A stretch of 20,174 nucleotides of DNA, from contig JADHYV010000155.1 of assembly GCA_027604705.1 (NCBI GenBank), forward strand, positions 1 through 20,174. Reading direction: 5' to 3'. The notes under the pieces were generated by a model. The model was not told the DNA's origin, ran no database searches, and worked only from the letters and a program-made list of their open reading frames with translations. This document shows, piece after piece, positions 1 to 9,046 of the stretch. Position 1 is the stretch's first letter, and the number at the start of each line of letters is the position of its first letter. This DNA is from Allomyces arbusculus. Lineage: Eukaryota; Blastocladiomycota; Blastocladiomycetes; Blastocladiales; Blastocladiaceae. The translations under genes and the position numbers were made by a program.

Positions 1-1
1 T

Positions 2-32
2 TATCGCGCGCAATTCCGCTGAGTAGTTCGGC
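2..32 (+). repeat. Left 31-base inverted repeat
   Basis: These 31 bases, beginning TATCGCGCGCAATTCC and ending TTCGGC, are the exact reverse complement of 20143-20173 at the other end of the window. Identity stops sharply at base 33, and I find no further alignable similarity inside the two ends. The outer two bases are TA at both ends, so a TA target site cannot be told apart from repeat sequence. No ORF in the window resembles a transposase. The repeat could be the terminal repeat of a very large element, or two inverted copies of a short dispersed repeat; the sequence alone does not decide. Confidence 0.9.
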
Positions 33-422
33 TTCGCTTCATTGAGTGCTGCCATTCCTTGTGCAGTGATAAGTTATGAGGACTCCGCATCATGTCAGAT
101 TGGAATTGCTTTCTCTCACAGAACCACTGCTCACGCAGGGCCACAGGCAGACAGCATCGTGGAGAGAGCCAGGCACTCCCCTGATGTGAATGGGCGACCA
201 GGGCATGAACGATTCGTACGAACCCGGCCAGGATGGAGTTGCTGTTTACGAAATGCGGATGTTTTGATATTTGTTAGGCCCTTTCTTGAAGGTTTGTTTC
301 GAATCACAATCTTGCAACGTCTATCACGTCGGATTCCAACCCGTGTTCGCCGGCGACTGCGACAAACGCAACTTGTCGCATTCTCTCTCGACAGGTGCAT
401 TAACGCTCGTCTTTCGATCATC
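33..422 (+). other. Upstream region of the small basic-protein gene, no gene seen
   Basis: This stretch lies between the left inverted repeat and the first ATG I accept. An open frame runs through it in phase with the downstream gene, but it has no ATG of its own before 423 and its translation is Arg/Ser/Cys-rich without recognisable features. I read it as promoter and 5' leader. No TATA box, tRNA or repeat stands out. Confidence 0.5.
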
Positions 423-728
423 ATGGGCAAGTCAGCCAAGGTCAAGAAGCGCCCGTCGCGCAAGGCCAAGGAGGTCACGCAGACTGTCCAGGCCGTGGCC
501 AAGGGTCAGTCGAGCAACAGCAAAATCACCAAGGCCAAGGCAGCACCCGCCAAGTCGGCCACGACGGTTGGCCAGAAAAGTGGCGGAGGCGACCCCATGG
601 CCGTTGACGGCGAGCCACCTAAGAAGAAGCTCGGCAAGTACGAGATCTCCGAGGACCGGCCCGACTACGTCGATCTGCTCTCGGGCAAGAAGACGTTCTC
701 CAAGGCGACGCGCAAGCTGCTCAAGTGA
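423..728 (+). CDS. Small lysine-rich basic protein, unrecognised
   Basis: The ORF encodes 101 residues from an ATG at 423 to TGA at 726-728. The first 20 residues are very basic (MGKSAKVKKRPSRKAKE), followed by an Ala/Lys/Ser-rich linker, a second basic cluster PPKKKLGKYE, and an ordered-looking acidic-then-basic C-terminus with DYVDLL and FSKATRKLLK. The basic clusters would suit nuclear or nucleolar import, and small fungal ribosome-biogenesis factors of the Alb1 kind look superficially similar, but I do not recognise a family. It converges with the PDI gene, with 146 bases between the two stops. A start further upstream is unlikely because the in-phase upstream reading lacks an ATG. The gene is probably real; its function is unknown. 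Confidence 0.6.
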   Translation: MGKSAKVKKRPSRKAKEVTQTVQAVAKGQSSNSKITKAKAAPAKSATTVGQKSGGGDPMAVDGEPPKKKLGKYEISEDRPDYVDLLSGKKTFSKATRKLLK

Positions 729-874
729 ACCAGGCTGTTGTGGGTTTCTGGGTCGTCGGTCGGTCGATATGGTGTTCTGCTCTGGGCGTGCGCAATCAAA
801 TACATTCAGGTTAGCGGCAACAAACGTAGCTACATCACAAGCATTCATTTTCATCAGCTAAAAACAAGACTCCT

Positions 875-2754
875 TTACAGCTCCTCGCGCGCGGGCTCGT
901 CCACCTTCTTGTCAGCGGCCGCAGCGGGAGTCTCGGCGGCGACCGGCGCCTCCTTCTTCTCCTCCTCCTTGGCCTCCTTCTTGGCCTCATCCTTCTTCTC
1001 GGCCTCGTCGGCCTTGGGCGTCTCAGCCTCAGCCTCGTCCTGCGCCGCGTCCTCGTCCTTCTTGTCGGCGGTCGACTCGACGACGAAGTCGTTGTTCACA
1101 GCGTGCGTCTTGACGAACTGGACCAGGTCCTCGAACGTGCGGTCACCGTCGTAGTCCACAATAACGTTGTCCTTGGCGCGGAACAGCTTGAGCGTCGGGA
1201 ACCCCTCAATACGGAACGGCGTCGCCGGCGGCACATCGTTCTCGGTCGCGTCCATCTTGGCAATGACCACGTTGGGCTTGTCGGCAAAGAACTCGCCGAG
1301 CTGGTCCCAGGTCGGCGCGAGGCGCTTGCAGTGACCGCACCACGGAGCTAGGTAAGGCACAGAGACGGCGCGTCAGCGTGCATGGTTCCACGACCAAGGA
1401 GGATCACGAGGGAGAGAGGAACGTACCGTAGAACTCGACGAAGACGTCCTTGGTCGGGTCCATGACGCGCTTGTCAAACGAGTTACCGACAATCGTGACC
1501 ACCTTGGCCTCGTCGTTGCCCTCGGGCTCCTCGGCCGACTTGAGCGACGGCGGCAGCTCGCCCTGCGAGTACTTGACGACAAACTCGCGCACCGCCGCCT
1601 CGGTCAGATCCTTGGACTGGTCAAACGGCCACTTGAGCCCCTTGTCGACCTCGGAAATGGCGAGCGCGGGCCACTGCTGCTTGAGGTTGAGCGTGTCGGC
1701 GTGCGCGCCAAACTTGTTGGCGTCGCAGTAGACAAAGTTGATCTTGCCCTTGAACTCGCGCGCAACCTTTTCAATCTGCGACCCAATCGCCTTCTTCTGC
1801 TCCTCGTTCTCGTAGAAGAAGAAGGTCAAGGGCTTGCCCGCGTTGGCATACTCCATGTAGTTTTCCGGGACAATGTCGGCCATGACGGGCACGGCTTGCG
1901 TCTTGACAAACTCCTTGACCGCGTCGGCCTCGATCTTGCCGTCGTAAATGACATGCGGGTCGTCAAACGTCTTGTAGATGACGAGGCCCGGACCGTCGAT
2001 GCCGAGAATGCCCGTGGCCGTGCGGTCGGCCGTGATACCAAACATGTAGTCGTCGCGCAACTCCTCGGCGACCGTCTGCAGGACCTTGGCAACGGCGTGG
2101 TCCTCGGTAGGCGCGTGGCCAATGACCACGACCTTGTCCTTTTGCGAGAACGGAATGATCTCCTCGACCGTCAGCTTGGACAGCGCCGGCAGACTCTGCT
2201 TGCGCATGTACCGCACAATCTCGTCTGACTGGCGGCCGCCCGTGTAGGGCGAGTCCTTACCCTGGCTGAGTGCGGTGGATTCAAAATCGCGTCAGGCATG
2301 CCGTTCATCCTCAGTCCACGCGCGGGCGCGCACGAGCGGCAGCGAGCAGGAAACACGTACCGGAACACCTTCATGGTCGGGTAGCCCATGACCTTGAGCC
2401 CCTCGCAGACCTCGCTCTCAGTCGTGCAGTCGACCTTGCCGAGGTGGATCTTCTCCTTGACGAGCTCGGTCGCCGCCTTCTCGTACTCAGGCGCGAGCTT
2501 TTGGCAGTGGCCGCACCACGGCGCTACGCGTCGCAAAAATAGGAGTCGAGTTTGGTGAGCGCGCGCATTTCACGCATGCTTCGGGTCGCAACGGTACCGT
2601 AGAATTCGACGAGCATCAGGTCAGCATCGTTGACGGTCTTCTGGAACGTGTCCTTGGTCAGGGTCAGGACGTGCGAGTCGTCTTTGCTGGCGTCGGCGGT
2701 GACCGACGCGGCCAGGATGGCGAGCGCGAGGCACGCCACGTTGAGCAGCTTCAT
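875..2754 (-). CDS. PDI1: Protein disulfide isomerase, ER lumen (4 exons)
   Basis: Exons are 2754-2598, 2523-2361, 2265-1427 and 1347-875; all joins keep frame and give 543 residues, normal for fungal PDI. The enzyme forms and reshuffles disulfides in secretory proteins. A signal peptide ([17 protein letters not shown]...) is followed by domain a with APWCGHC at residues 53-59, two redox-inactive b domains, and domain a' with a second APWCGHC at 387-393. Both CGHC motifs are split by introns at the same place, just before APWCGHC, as expected if the a domains arose by duplication. The tail is Lys/Glu/Ala-rich and ends in REEL, a KDEL-type ER retrieval signal. The start at 2754 is chosen because it opens the signal peptide. 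A candidate unfolded-protein-response element lies about 130 bases upstream. Confidence 0.95.
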
Positions 2755-3091
2755 CTTGGCGGGGTGTGATGTGCTGGTGAAGGTGCTGTATTCGGAGATC
2801 GAGGCCGGCTCGGTCGGTCGGACACACGCGCGAGCAGCTGTGGAGAGAAAGAAGGGCTCAAGCAAAGGATTCGAAGGCGTACAGCGTGTGCTTTCTTGGC
2901 CCGACACGTTGGCGGCGCTCGCGACGCGTGCTTTCCATGATCTGATCGCGGTCACGCCGTGGTGATGGCTGTGACAGCCATGCCACATCAACGCCAGACC
3001 ATGTTGAGACTTCCATTTCCATTTCCCCAATTCCTACTCGTTCCCATGTTTGCTTCCCCATATTTACAATGAACGACTGACCGGCTCCTAA
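2755..3091 (-). promoter_or_regulatory. PDI upstream region and 3' side of the CGS gene
   Basis: This 337-base interval holds the promoter and leader of the PDI gene (transcribed leftward) and the 3' flank of the cystathionine gamma-synthase gene behind it in the same orientation. Apart from the CAGCGTG element listed separately I see no gene or repeat. A leftward frame open across part of it (about 3030 to 2755) runs in phase into the PDI signal peptide, but it contributes no signal-like or conserved sequence. Confidence 0.5.
2882..2888 (+). promoter_or_regulatory. Candidate unfolded-protein-response element (CAGCGTG)
   Basis: CAGCGTG, within ACAGCGTGT, matches the core of the yeast KAR2 UPRE bound by Hac1. 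It lies 128-134 bases upstream of the PDI start codon, and PDI genes are classic UPR targets. A 7-base match is expected by chance every few kb, so position and gene identity carry the argument. Confidence 0.35.
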
Positions 3092-5198
3092 TCAGAGCCA
3101 GCTCGCAACTGGCGCAAAGCACCGAATCGGCATCCCGTGCCCGCCATGACGAGGGCGCTCAAGCATGTCGCATGCGTCAACCTCCTGGCCAAGCACGCCC
3201 TTCACCGGCACCACAGCCTTCTCCACCTTGTCCTTCCCCGTCCCTGCCGGCGCCAGCGCCTCGACCGTAGCGAGCGCGCGCCGCAAGATGTCGAGCAGCA
3301 CCCCCACGTCTTCGGTCCCAACACTGATCCGAACGAGCCATCGACACACGCCAAACTCGGCCGCCCATGCGAGCTCCGTGTAGTGCGCCATGATCGTGTA
3401 GGGGCACGCGAGCGTGAACGTGGTCCCGAGTGACGGGCCCTTGGCCACGTGTAGCGCGTCGTAGAACGTAGCCGCCTGCACTTCGGTCGGGAACTGCACG
3501 CTCAAGAGAGCGCCGTACCCGCTGTCGGATGACGCGACGCGGAAAGCGTCGTAGGCGGCGCGGTCGGTGAGCGTCGGGTAGAAGACTTGGTTGACTGGTG
3601 GGAGTGGGTGGAGAAGTGTGAGGATGGGATTTCGGTGTGATGAGAAGTGCGGGAGAGCGGCGTACCAAGCGGGCTCTTAGCCAGATAGTCGACGACCACC
3701 TCCGTGTTGCGGTTGATGACGCGCACGCGCTCGGCAAACGGGCGCGAATTGTACTCGAGGAAGATGGCGTCGTCGTCCCACAGCCCGTCTTCGTACTGCA
3801 TCTGCATGTGCTGCTTGAGCTGGTTGTAAAACCGCGAAGAGGGGTTCAACACCATGCTACACCGACGAGACATCAATTCAGCACATGGTCGGGGATACTG
3901 ATCATGGTCGCGCGGTCAAATGCACCTCCCGCCCATCACATTCGAGTCGCCCGAGAACACCTTGGTCAAACTCGACACGACCACGTCGGCCACGGGCAAG
4001 ACGTTAACGTTGGCAAAGCTTGCGATCGTGTCGTCCACGACGATCATGAACCCGTGCTTGTCGGCCAAGGCACGGATCGCGTGCAGTGGTGGCACCTTGA
4101 GAAGCGGGTTCGAAGGGAACTCGCAAAACACGGCACTGATCGGCGGATTCGCGTCGCGCGCCAAAGTGGAGAGCGTTTGTAGGTCGTTTTCGTCGCCATG
4201 GCCGAGGAAGACGACGCCGTGCGCGTTGAATTTTTCCTGGATCTTGAGCGTGTCGAGGTACGGAAACCTGAGATGGTTGGGTTTCGTTAGAAACTTACGC
4301 AGAATGGACACGTGCATTGCTGGTGCTAAACAGACCCAAACTGCACCGTCTTCCCCGGCCGTAACCGCGTCACGGCGCGATGTGCGTGCCAGATCGCATT
4401 CATGCCGCACGAAAACAAGAACACGTCGTCGGCAGCTGCATCAAAGTAAGACGCGATACGGCGCTTGACGACGCACTTTGCATCGGCGGCCGACGTAAGC
4501 GCCTTGAACTCGGCCGGTAGCGATTGCAGCGGATCCGGACATCGCCGCGTGGCAACGCAATGCGGGTCAACGGTCTGCGGATGACGTTCGGCGTCCCCGA
4601 TCAACCGCATCGCATGTTCAGCCATGCGCGACGACACGATCGCGCCCGAGTGCTGCCAAAACGCCTTGGCCGTCTTGGCCAGATCTGCGGGGAACGCGAC
4701 CACCTCGAGGCGTACGCCGCGCGCGCCGAGCACGCGCGAGAGCGCGTACTCGATGACGCGCACTCGTGTGCCCGGATGCTGCGCGACCAAGAACGCGCGG
4801 CATGCGTCTGCGTCCGCACGTGTCGGGAGCACGAGCACGTCCTCGCCGGGGTGCGCGAATCGCGTGCGGCACGCGATGAAGAGATCTTGCACGGCGCTCG
4901 CGTAGACGAAGCGCGGGTAGCCGGCCTGCAGACTGTCGTGCACGCGCGCGGTGTTCTCCTCGTATCCGATCACGTCGCGCCATTCTGGGAGCGATACGGA
5001 GACGGCGTGCGGTTCGTGCGGCGGGATCGAGGTGCCGAGCGGCAAGTCGGCGGGCGGCGGCGCGCGTACGAGCGGGATAGATGGTGCTGGTGCAGATGAG
5101 AGCGCGGGTTTGGTGGTGGACAGTGGGTAGCGCAGGGTCGGGTCGCGCAGCTGCCGTCTGCCCGACGAGTCGAGGTTGAAGAAGCGCATCTTGAACAT
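3092..5198 (-). CDS. STR2: Cystathionine gamma-synthase, long fungal type (4 exons)
   Basis: Exons are 5198-4336, 4267-3926, 3856-3666 and 3594-3092, giving 632 residues, the usual length for the fungal enzyme, which carries an N-terminal extension. It is a PLP enzyme that condenses cysteine with an activated homoserine ester to cystathionine in transsulfuration. The fungal hallmark PLGTSIPPHEPHAVSVSLPEW lies near residues 53-73. Within the PLP fold are a cofactor-binding SCGMNAIW (263-270), VVDDT with the pyridine-contacting Asp (366/367), and SSLTKVFSGDSNVMGG with the Schiff-base Lys390. The C-terminal ISVGTEDVGVLLDIL is the family's substrate-side strand-helix. Str2 has uncharacterised fungal paralogues (YML082W/YLL058W type), so the exact substrate is less certain than the family. 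Intron 1 uses a weak GTCTGT donor, chosen because an in-frame TAG immediately follows and homology resumes at FPYLD. Confidence 0.9.
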
Positions 5199-5905
5199 GC
5201 GCGATGGGGGGTGGGTGCGCGCGTCGTTGAGCGGGGCCGCGCTGCTTTATATCATTTGGTATCTTCGAGACTGTCGCGGACGCGGGAATCGCCGGATGGA
5301 CGTGGGCTGCAGCGTCGGCGCGGCGCGTGCATACAGACGCTGAGGGGGCGGCTAATCTGCATGGTCGCCCAGGGTATTGGCATGGCTCGAGCGGGGGCGT
5401 GCGGAGATGGAGCAGCAGGCGGCGGGGAGGGTGGGAGGGCCTGGAAAGACTGCAGACAAGCGGGAAGAGAACCACCGGGTGGGATGCCTCGCACCACCAT
5501 CCTGTCGGCCGCGTGACGAGGCGCGAGACGCGATGCGTCACCGGGCCTGAAAAGGCGCCATCGTCGCGCCATGTTGCGCCGTCGTGCCACCATCTTGCGC
5601 AACGAAAGGCAGAGGGGCCTTCAGCCGACATGCAAAAGGCTATTTCCGTAATTATTTTTATTTGCTCAGATCAAGCAAACGGGCGGCGGGGGCGAGACGA
5701 ATCAGCGTGCCGGTGCGCCCCACAGGCCAAGACGAACCCGTCTCCCTGAAATACAAGTGGAGAACACATGCAGGCAGCAGGCAGCAGAAAGCAAGGTGGA
5801 GAAGAATGGCCAAGGTCATCAGTCTATATTGAATTTTTAGTATCGTCTCATTTTGAACCGTCCCTGCCCGTCTATCCAGTCTCACCTGCGGGCCCAGATC
5901 AGGCC
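5199..5905. other. Intergenic region between the CGS start and the coiled-coil gene's 3' end
   Basis: About 700 bases separate two leftward genes. The left half would hold the CGS promoter; the right half (about 5640-5905) is AT-richer and would include the 3' untranslated region of the coiled-coil gene. Short overlapping ORFs exist on both strands, but they are Arg/Ala/Gly-rich with no recognisable motif. A G-quadruplex motif at 5424-5439 is listed separately. I see no tRNA and no methionine-gene CACGTG box. Confidence 0.5.
5424..5439 (+). promoter_or_regulatory. G-quadruplex motif upstream of the CGS gene
   Basis: GGGGAGGGTGGGAGGG has four G-tracts of at least three separated by single-base loops, the most stable class of intramolecular G-quadruplex sequence and nearly identical to the human MYC promoter G4 core. 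It lies 226-241 bases upstream of the CGS start codon, with the G-rich strand as the template strand for that gene. Regulatory use is inference. Confidence 0.5.
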
Positions 5906-6985
5906 TCAGGCAATTGGCCGCCCGCGCGAGCTCGAGGGCGAGGGAGACGTTGCAGGCTTGCTCGATGCCCGTTGATCCCTCTTTGGCGGCGCCATGGCCG
6001 TCCCGTAAGACTGCCCAGTCCTGTTACCCGCCGCAAGCCGCTCCCACTTGGCCCCAACCAACTTGGCGCGATGCACGGCGGCTTCCGGGTCCGAATACAC
6101 GTTCCCAACAGCCGCACCAGCACGCGCAACCAAGTGTGGGTACCGCCGCAAATAATCTGGGTGCTGCTGCTGGTACACGGCGAGCTCGGCAAACATGGCA
6201 GGCGGAGAGCACAAGTCGGCCGCCGCAGCGTGCACCCTTTGCTCACGACGAGTCGGCGGCGGTGGGAACACCGTTGCAAACGTGATGTTCCTGGCAGCCG
6301 GTTGGGCAGGAGCGAGGGAGGCGGTGCTGGCGGCCGCGGGCGGGATATACCGCTTGGTTTGACCCGTGGCAAGTCGAGGTCGACCGTCGGGGAGCCCACC
6401 GTGCGCCTGCTGCCAGACCTCATAGGCCTTGGTCGCGGCCAGCGCACGTGCCGTGCGCTGTGCGGCTTGCGTGCGGTGCGCCTTCTCGGCGGATGCGTGC
6501 TGTTCGGCCGAGTCGTGCGATTTGCGGACGCTCCATGCTTCAAAAGCGGCCTTGGCGCGTGCGGTCCGGACTTCCAGAGCATCGCTCGCCGGTTCGGTCG
6601 GCTTGGACGGGCGTGGCAGCTCTGGAGTCGGTGCAAATCGCTTTGGCGTCGACGGTGTGGAGCGTGCAGCAGGCCGACTGGAGGATCGGGGTCGAGCAGA
6701 GGGCGCTGCGCGCTGTGGACTGGCCTTGATCGGGGATAACGAGCACGCAGAGCGGACTTCACCATGCGCATTTTGAGCGCACTTGCGGCGTTGCCATTCG
6801 CAGAGCCGGTCGGCACGGTTCGCCTGGTCGAGGAGGCGTAAGACGGACGGCAGGGCGTCCAGCGACGGGCTCGATGCAAGCGCCGTGGGATCGGGTTGAC
6901 AGGCTTTGGTGGGGTCGACCCAGTCGAGGAGGCTACCCAGGGCGTCCCCGCGCCCGGGGACGGTCCGAGAGATCTCGAATCGCAT
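5906..6985 (-). CDS. Coiled-coil protein with repeated FEAW/YEVW motifs, flagellar/microtubule-like
   Basis: A single-exon ORF of 359 residues from an ATG at 6985 (MRFEISRTV) to TGA at 5906-5908; the open frame extends further 5' but contains no earlier ATG. A helical N-terminal part with LLDQANRADRLCEWQRRK is followed by a Ser/Pro/Arg-rich linker, then an Ala/Lys/Glu-rich helix with AAFEAWSVRK and, about 40 residues later, KAYEVWQQ. This pairing of F/Y-E-x-W signatures within a charged helix resembles CCDC34, CCDC181 and MAP9-type microtubule or ciliary proteins. The C-terminal third has FAELAVYQQQHPDYLRRYPHL and AKLVGAKWERL and ends in a Ser/Pro/Arg tail. It is divergent from the PROPPIN gene across 303 bases. 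The reading frame is preferred over an overlapping Arg-rich frame because its composition is protein-like. The family assignment is tentative. Confidence 0.6.
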   Translation of the reverse strand: MRFEISRTVPGRGDALGSLLDWVDPTKACQPDPTALASSPSLDALPSVLRLLDQANRADRLCEWQRRKCAQNAHGEVRSACSLSPIKASPQRAAPSARPRSSSRPAARSTPSTPKRFAPTPELPRPSKPTEPASDALEVRTARAKAAFEAWSVRKSHDSAEQHASAEKAHRTQAAQRTARALAATKAYEVWQQAHGGLPDGRPRLATGQTKRYIPPAAASTASLAPAQPAARNITFATVFPPPPTRREQRVHAAAADLCSPPAMFAELAVYQQQHPDYLRRYPHLVARAGAAVGNVYSDPEAAVHRAKLVGAKWERLAAGNRTGQSYGTAMAPPKRDQRASSKPATSPSPSSSRGRPIA

Positions 6986-7288
6986 ATTGCGGGCAGTTGT
7001 GCGAAGCTGCTGATGGTTCTTGGTGCCCGAGCGTGTAGATTTGCAGGTCCACGATGGGAGCACAGCGAGCGAAGTAACAAATGATTTCGAGTTTGTCTGT
7101 CTGCGTCACTGTCAGGTGAGCGTGAAAACCGCGCTCTGTTCTCGAGTTGGCAGCTGGCTCAAGCTGGTCTTGAACAACCGCGTTGGCAGACCATCACCGG
7201 CCATCGCGAGCGCAACACGACATCCTCTCCAACAAAATTAACACCAACGGCATCGACATTGGCGGCACTCGCCACAACCGACCCTGCC
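6986..7288. promoter_or_regulatory. Shared upstream region of the coiled-coil and PROPPIN genes
   Basis: These 303 bases lie between two divergent start codons, so they must contain both promoters. No TATA box, CCAAT box or known operator stands out; the sequence is of mixed composition with an AT-richer core around 7075-7110. Confidence 0.5.
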
Positions 7289-8974
7289 ATGACCAGCTCG
7301 GCCGTGCTAGCCGCCGCCGCCGCGGCTGCCGGGAGCGCCCCACCCGCGCTCCCCACCAGCGCGCACGCGCCGCACCGATTCGCCTTCAACCAGGACGGCG
7401 ACTGTGTTTGCGTCGCCTATGGCGCGCGCATCGCCGTCTTTTCGTTTGCTGCGCACGGCGCGCCCAAGCTCAAGTCGCACTTTGCCGTTACGCAGGCCCA
7501 CGCACCCGTGCACGCGGCCACGATGCTGCACAAGACCAATATCTTGGCCCTGCTCGCCGGCACACGCCGGAAAAAGGTCAAGCTCTACGACGATCGACGT
7601 AAGCGCGCGGTTCTCGACGTCGAGTACCCTTACCCGGTCGCGCGGTGCGTGCTGCGCCGCGACACACTCGTCGCAACCACCGTCGCCGCTGTGCACGTGC
7701 ACCGGCTTCCGACACGCGCGGGCGAGGTCGCGGCCGTACCGCTATTCGAGCGCCCGCTCGCGGCGACTGCCGCGTCCGGTGGTGGACTCCTTGCCGTGTC
7801 CGCGGCGGCTGACCGTTTGGTTGTCGTCACGGATGCGCCGAGTGGGCCGCATCGCGGCGGGCACGTGCAGATCCTCGATCTGACGCCGTTGCTGGCCGTC
7901 CCACCCGTCAAGCCGACCGTGTCCCCCAATGCGCGCGCGGACGGGATCGACGGCGACTTGTCGGACCTCGACGACCACTTTTCTGACGCCGTCACGTCGC
8001 TCCCGAGCAGCCCCGACATGCCCGTACCCGGCCGACGACACCGCAGTGGTGGAAGTGCGAACACGTCGGCGACCGCGACCGCACCCGCCCCACCAATCCC
8101 GCCACTCCCGGCATCGCATGCGCGCTTGCTCCGTGTCCATGCGTCGTCTGTCCGTGCGTTAGCACTCGCTGCTGATGGGACACGGCTCGCGACCGCGTCG
8201 GCGCGCGGCACGCTCGTGCGGGTCTGGGACGTGCCGACGGGCGCACTCACCCGCGAACTGCGCCGTGGGGTCGATTCAGCGACCATTTCCTCGCTCGCGT
8301 TCGATCCGACGGGCACGCGCCTGCTCGTCGCGTCCGACAAGGGCACTGTGCACGTGTTCCATGTCCCAAAGACGCTGTCCACGACCGGCACTCCGACGCA
8401 GGGCCGGTCGCGGCACGCGACTGCCGATATGCGGTTGCGGTCAACGTCCTCAAGCTCATTACCCGACCCCGCAGTCGCGGCTGCTTGGCAGCACGTTGAC
8501 GCGACCGCAACCGCCACGACCGCCGGATCCGACGGCGACGACCAGGCGTGGGTCCCCGTTGACGCGCCCGCCGACGTCGGTGCCGCCAATCCGCGGTCGC
8601 AACTCGCGTTCCTGACTCCAATCCTTCCGGCCTACTTTGCCTCCGAGTGGGCGTTTGCCACATTCCATGTCCCGCTCGACGATGATCCGCGCCCCCAGCG
8701 CCGTCGTCGGTCCGTTAGCGGCAGTGCTGGATCCTCAACCCCTGTCGCCGCGTTCCGTCCGCGCCGTGCGACGGCCGACGAGTTGGACCCGCCGGTGGAT
8801 TTGACGGTGTGTTTTGTGCGGGATGCCGACAAGGCGCTCGTAACGAGTACGGATGGGCGCATGTGGCGGTTTGCGTTTAATGCGGCCAAGGGCGGGGAGG
8901 GGGTGTTGGATGGGATGTGGCGCGTCGTGTGGCCCGAAGATCCGGCGCGTGGACCGTTCTTGGATGAATTTTAA
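7289..8974 (+). CDS. HSV2: PROPPIN beta-propeller, Hsv2/WIPI3-4-like PI3P/PI(3,5)P2-binding autophagy protein
   Basis: A single exon of 561 residues; the ATG at 7289 (MTSSAVLAAA) is the first in frame. The start of blade 1 reads FAFNQDGDCVCVAYGARIAVF; NILALLAGTRRKKVKLYDD and the following VARCVLRRDTLVAT are typical PROPPIN blade 2-3 sequences. RLATASARGTLVRVWDV precedes the phosphoinositide-binding LRRG motif (residues 324-327), followed by SSLAFDPTGTRLLVASDKGTVHVF. PAYFASEWAFATFHVP (447-462) matches the Hsv2/WIPI3/WIPI4 branch rather than Atg18. Such proteins sit on endosomal, vacuolar and autophagic membranes through two lipid sites around LRRG. At 561 residues it is much longer than the usual 340-420, because of Ser/Pro/Asp-rich insertions at about 207-275, 362-440 and 466-500. 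Its stop is 72 bases from that of the convergent TMEM230 gene. Confidence 0.88.
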   Translation: MTSSAVLAAAAAAAGSAPPALPTSAHAPHRFAFNQDGDCVCVAYGARIAVFSFAAHGAPKLKSHFAVTQAHAPVHAATMLHKTNILALLAGTRRKKVKLYDDRRKRAVLDVEYPYPVARCVLRRDTLVATTVAAVHVHRLPTRAGEVAAVPLFERPLAATAASGGGLLAVSAAADRLVVVTDAPSGPHRGGHVQILDLTPLLAVPPVKPTVSPNARADGIDGDLSDLDDHFSDAVTSLPSSPDMPVPGRRHRSGGSANTSATATAPAPPIPPLPASHARLLRVHASSVRALALAADGTRLATASARGTLVRVWDVPTGALTRELRRGVDSATISSLAFDPTGTRLLVASDKGTVHVFHVPKTLSTTGTPTQGRSRHATADMRLRSTSSSSLPDPAVAAAWQHVDATATATTAGSDGDDQAWVPVDAPADVGAANPRSQLAFLTPILPAYFASEWAFATFHVPLDDDPRPQRRRRSVSGSAGSSTPVAAFRPRRATADELDPPVDLTVCFVRDADKALVTSTDGRMWRFAFNAAKGGEGVLDGMWRVVWPEDPARGPFLDEF

Positions 8975-9046
8975 ACGCAGGGCAGAGAGCCGTTGTTTGT
9001 CGTGCCGTAGTGCAGCTTCAGCGAGAAAAGAAAACAAACGCGTTGC

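Noticed and set aside
4100-4120. A GGTTCGAA-like tRNA T-loop word
   Set aside because: It lies inside the coding sequence of cystathionine gamma-synthase and no cloverleaf can be drawn around it; no tRNA was found elsewhere in the window.
5899-7080. An overlapping 393-codon minus-strand frame over the coiled-coil gene
   Set aside because: It is Arg/Pro-rich frame-shadow sequence; the chosen frame has balanced composition and helical periodicity.
7630-8589. A 319-codon antisense open frame inside the PROPPIN gene
   Set aside because: Its composition is Ser/Arg/Ala/Thr-rich shadow sequence, while the plus strand encodes a clear beta-propeller.
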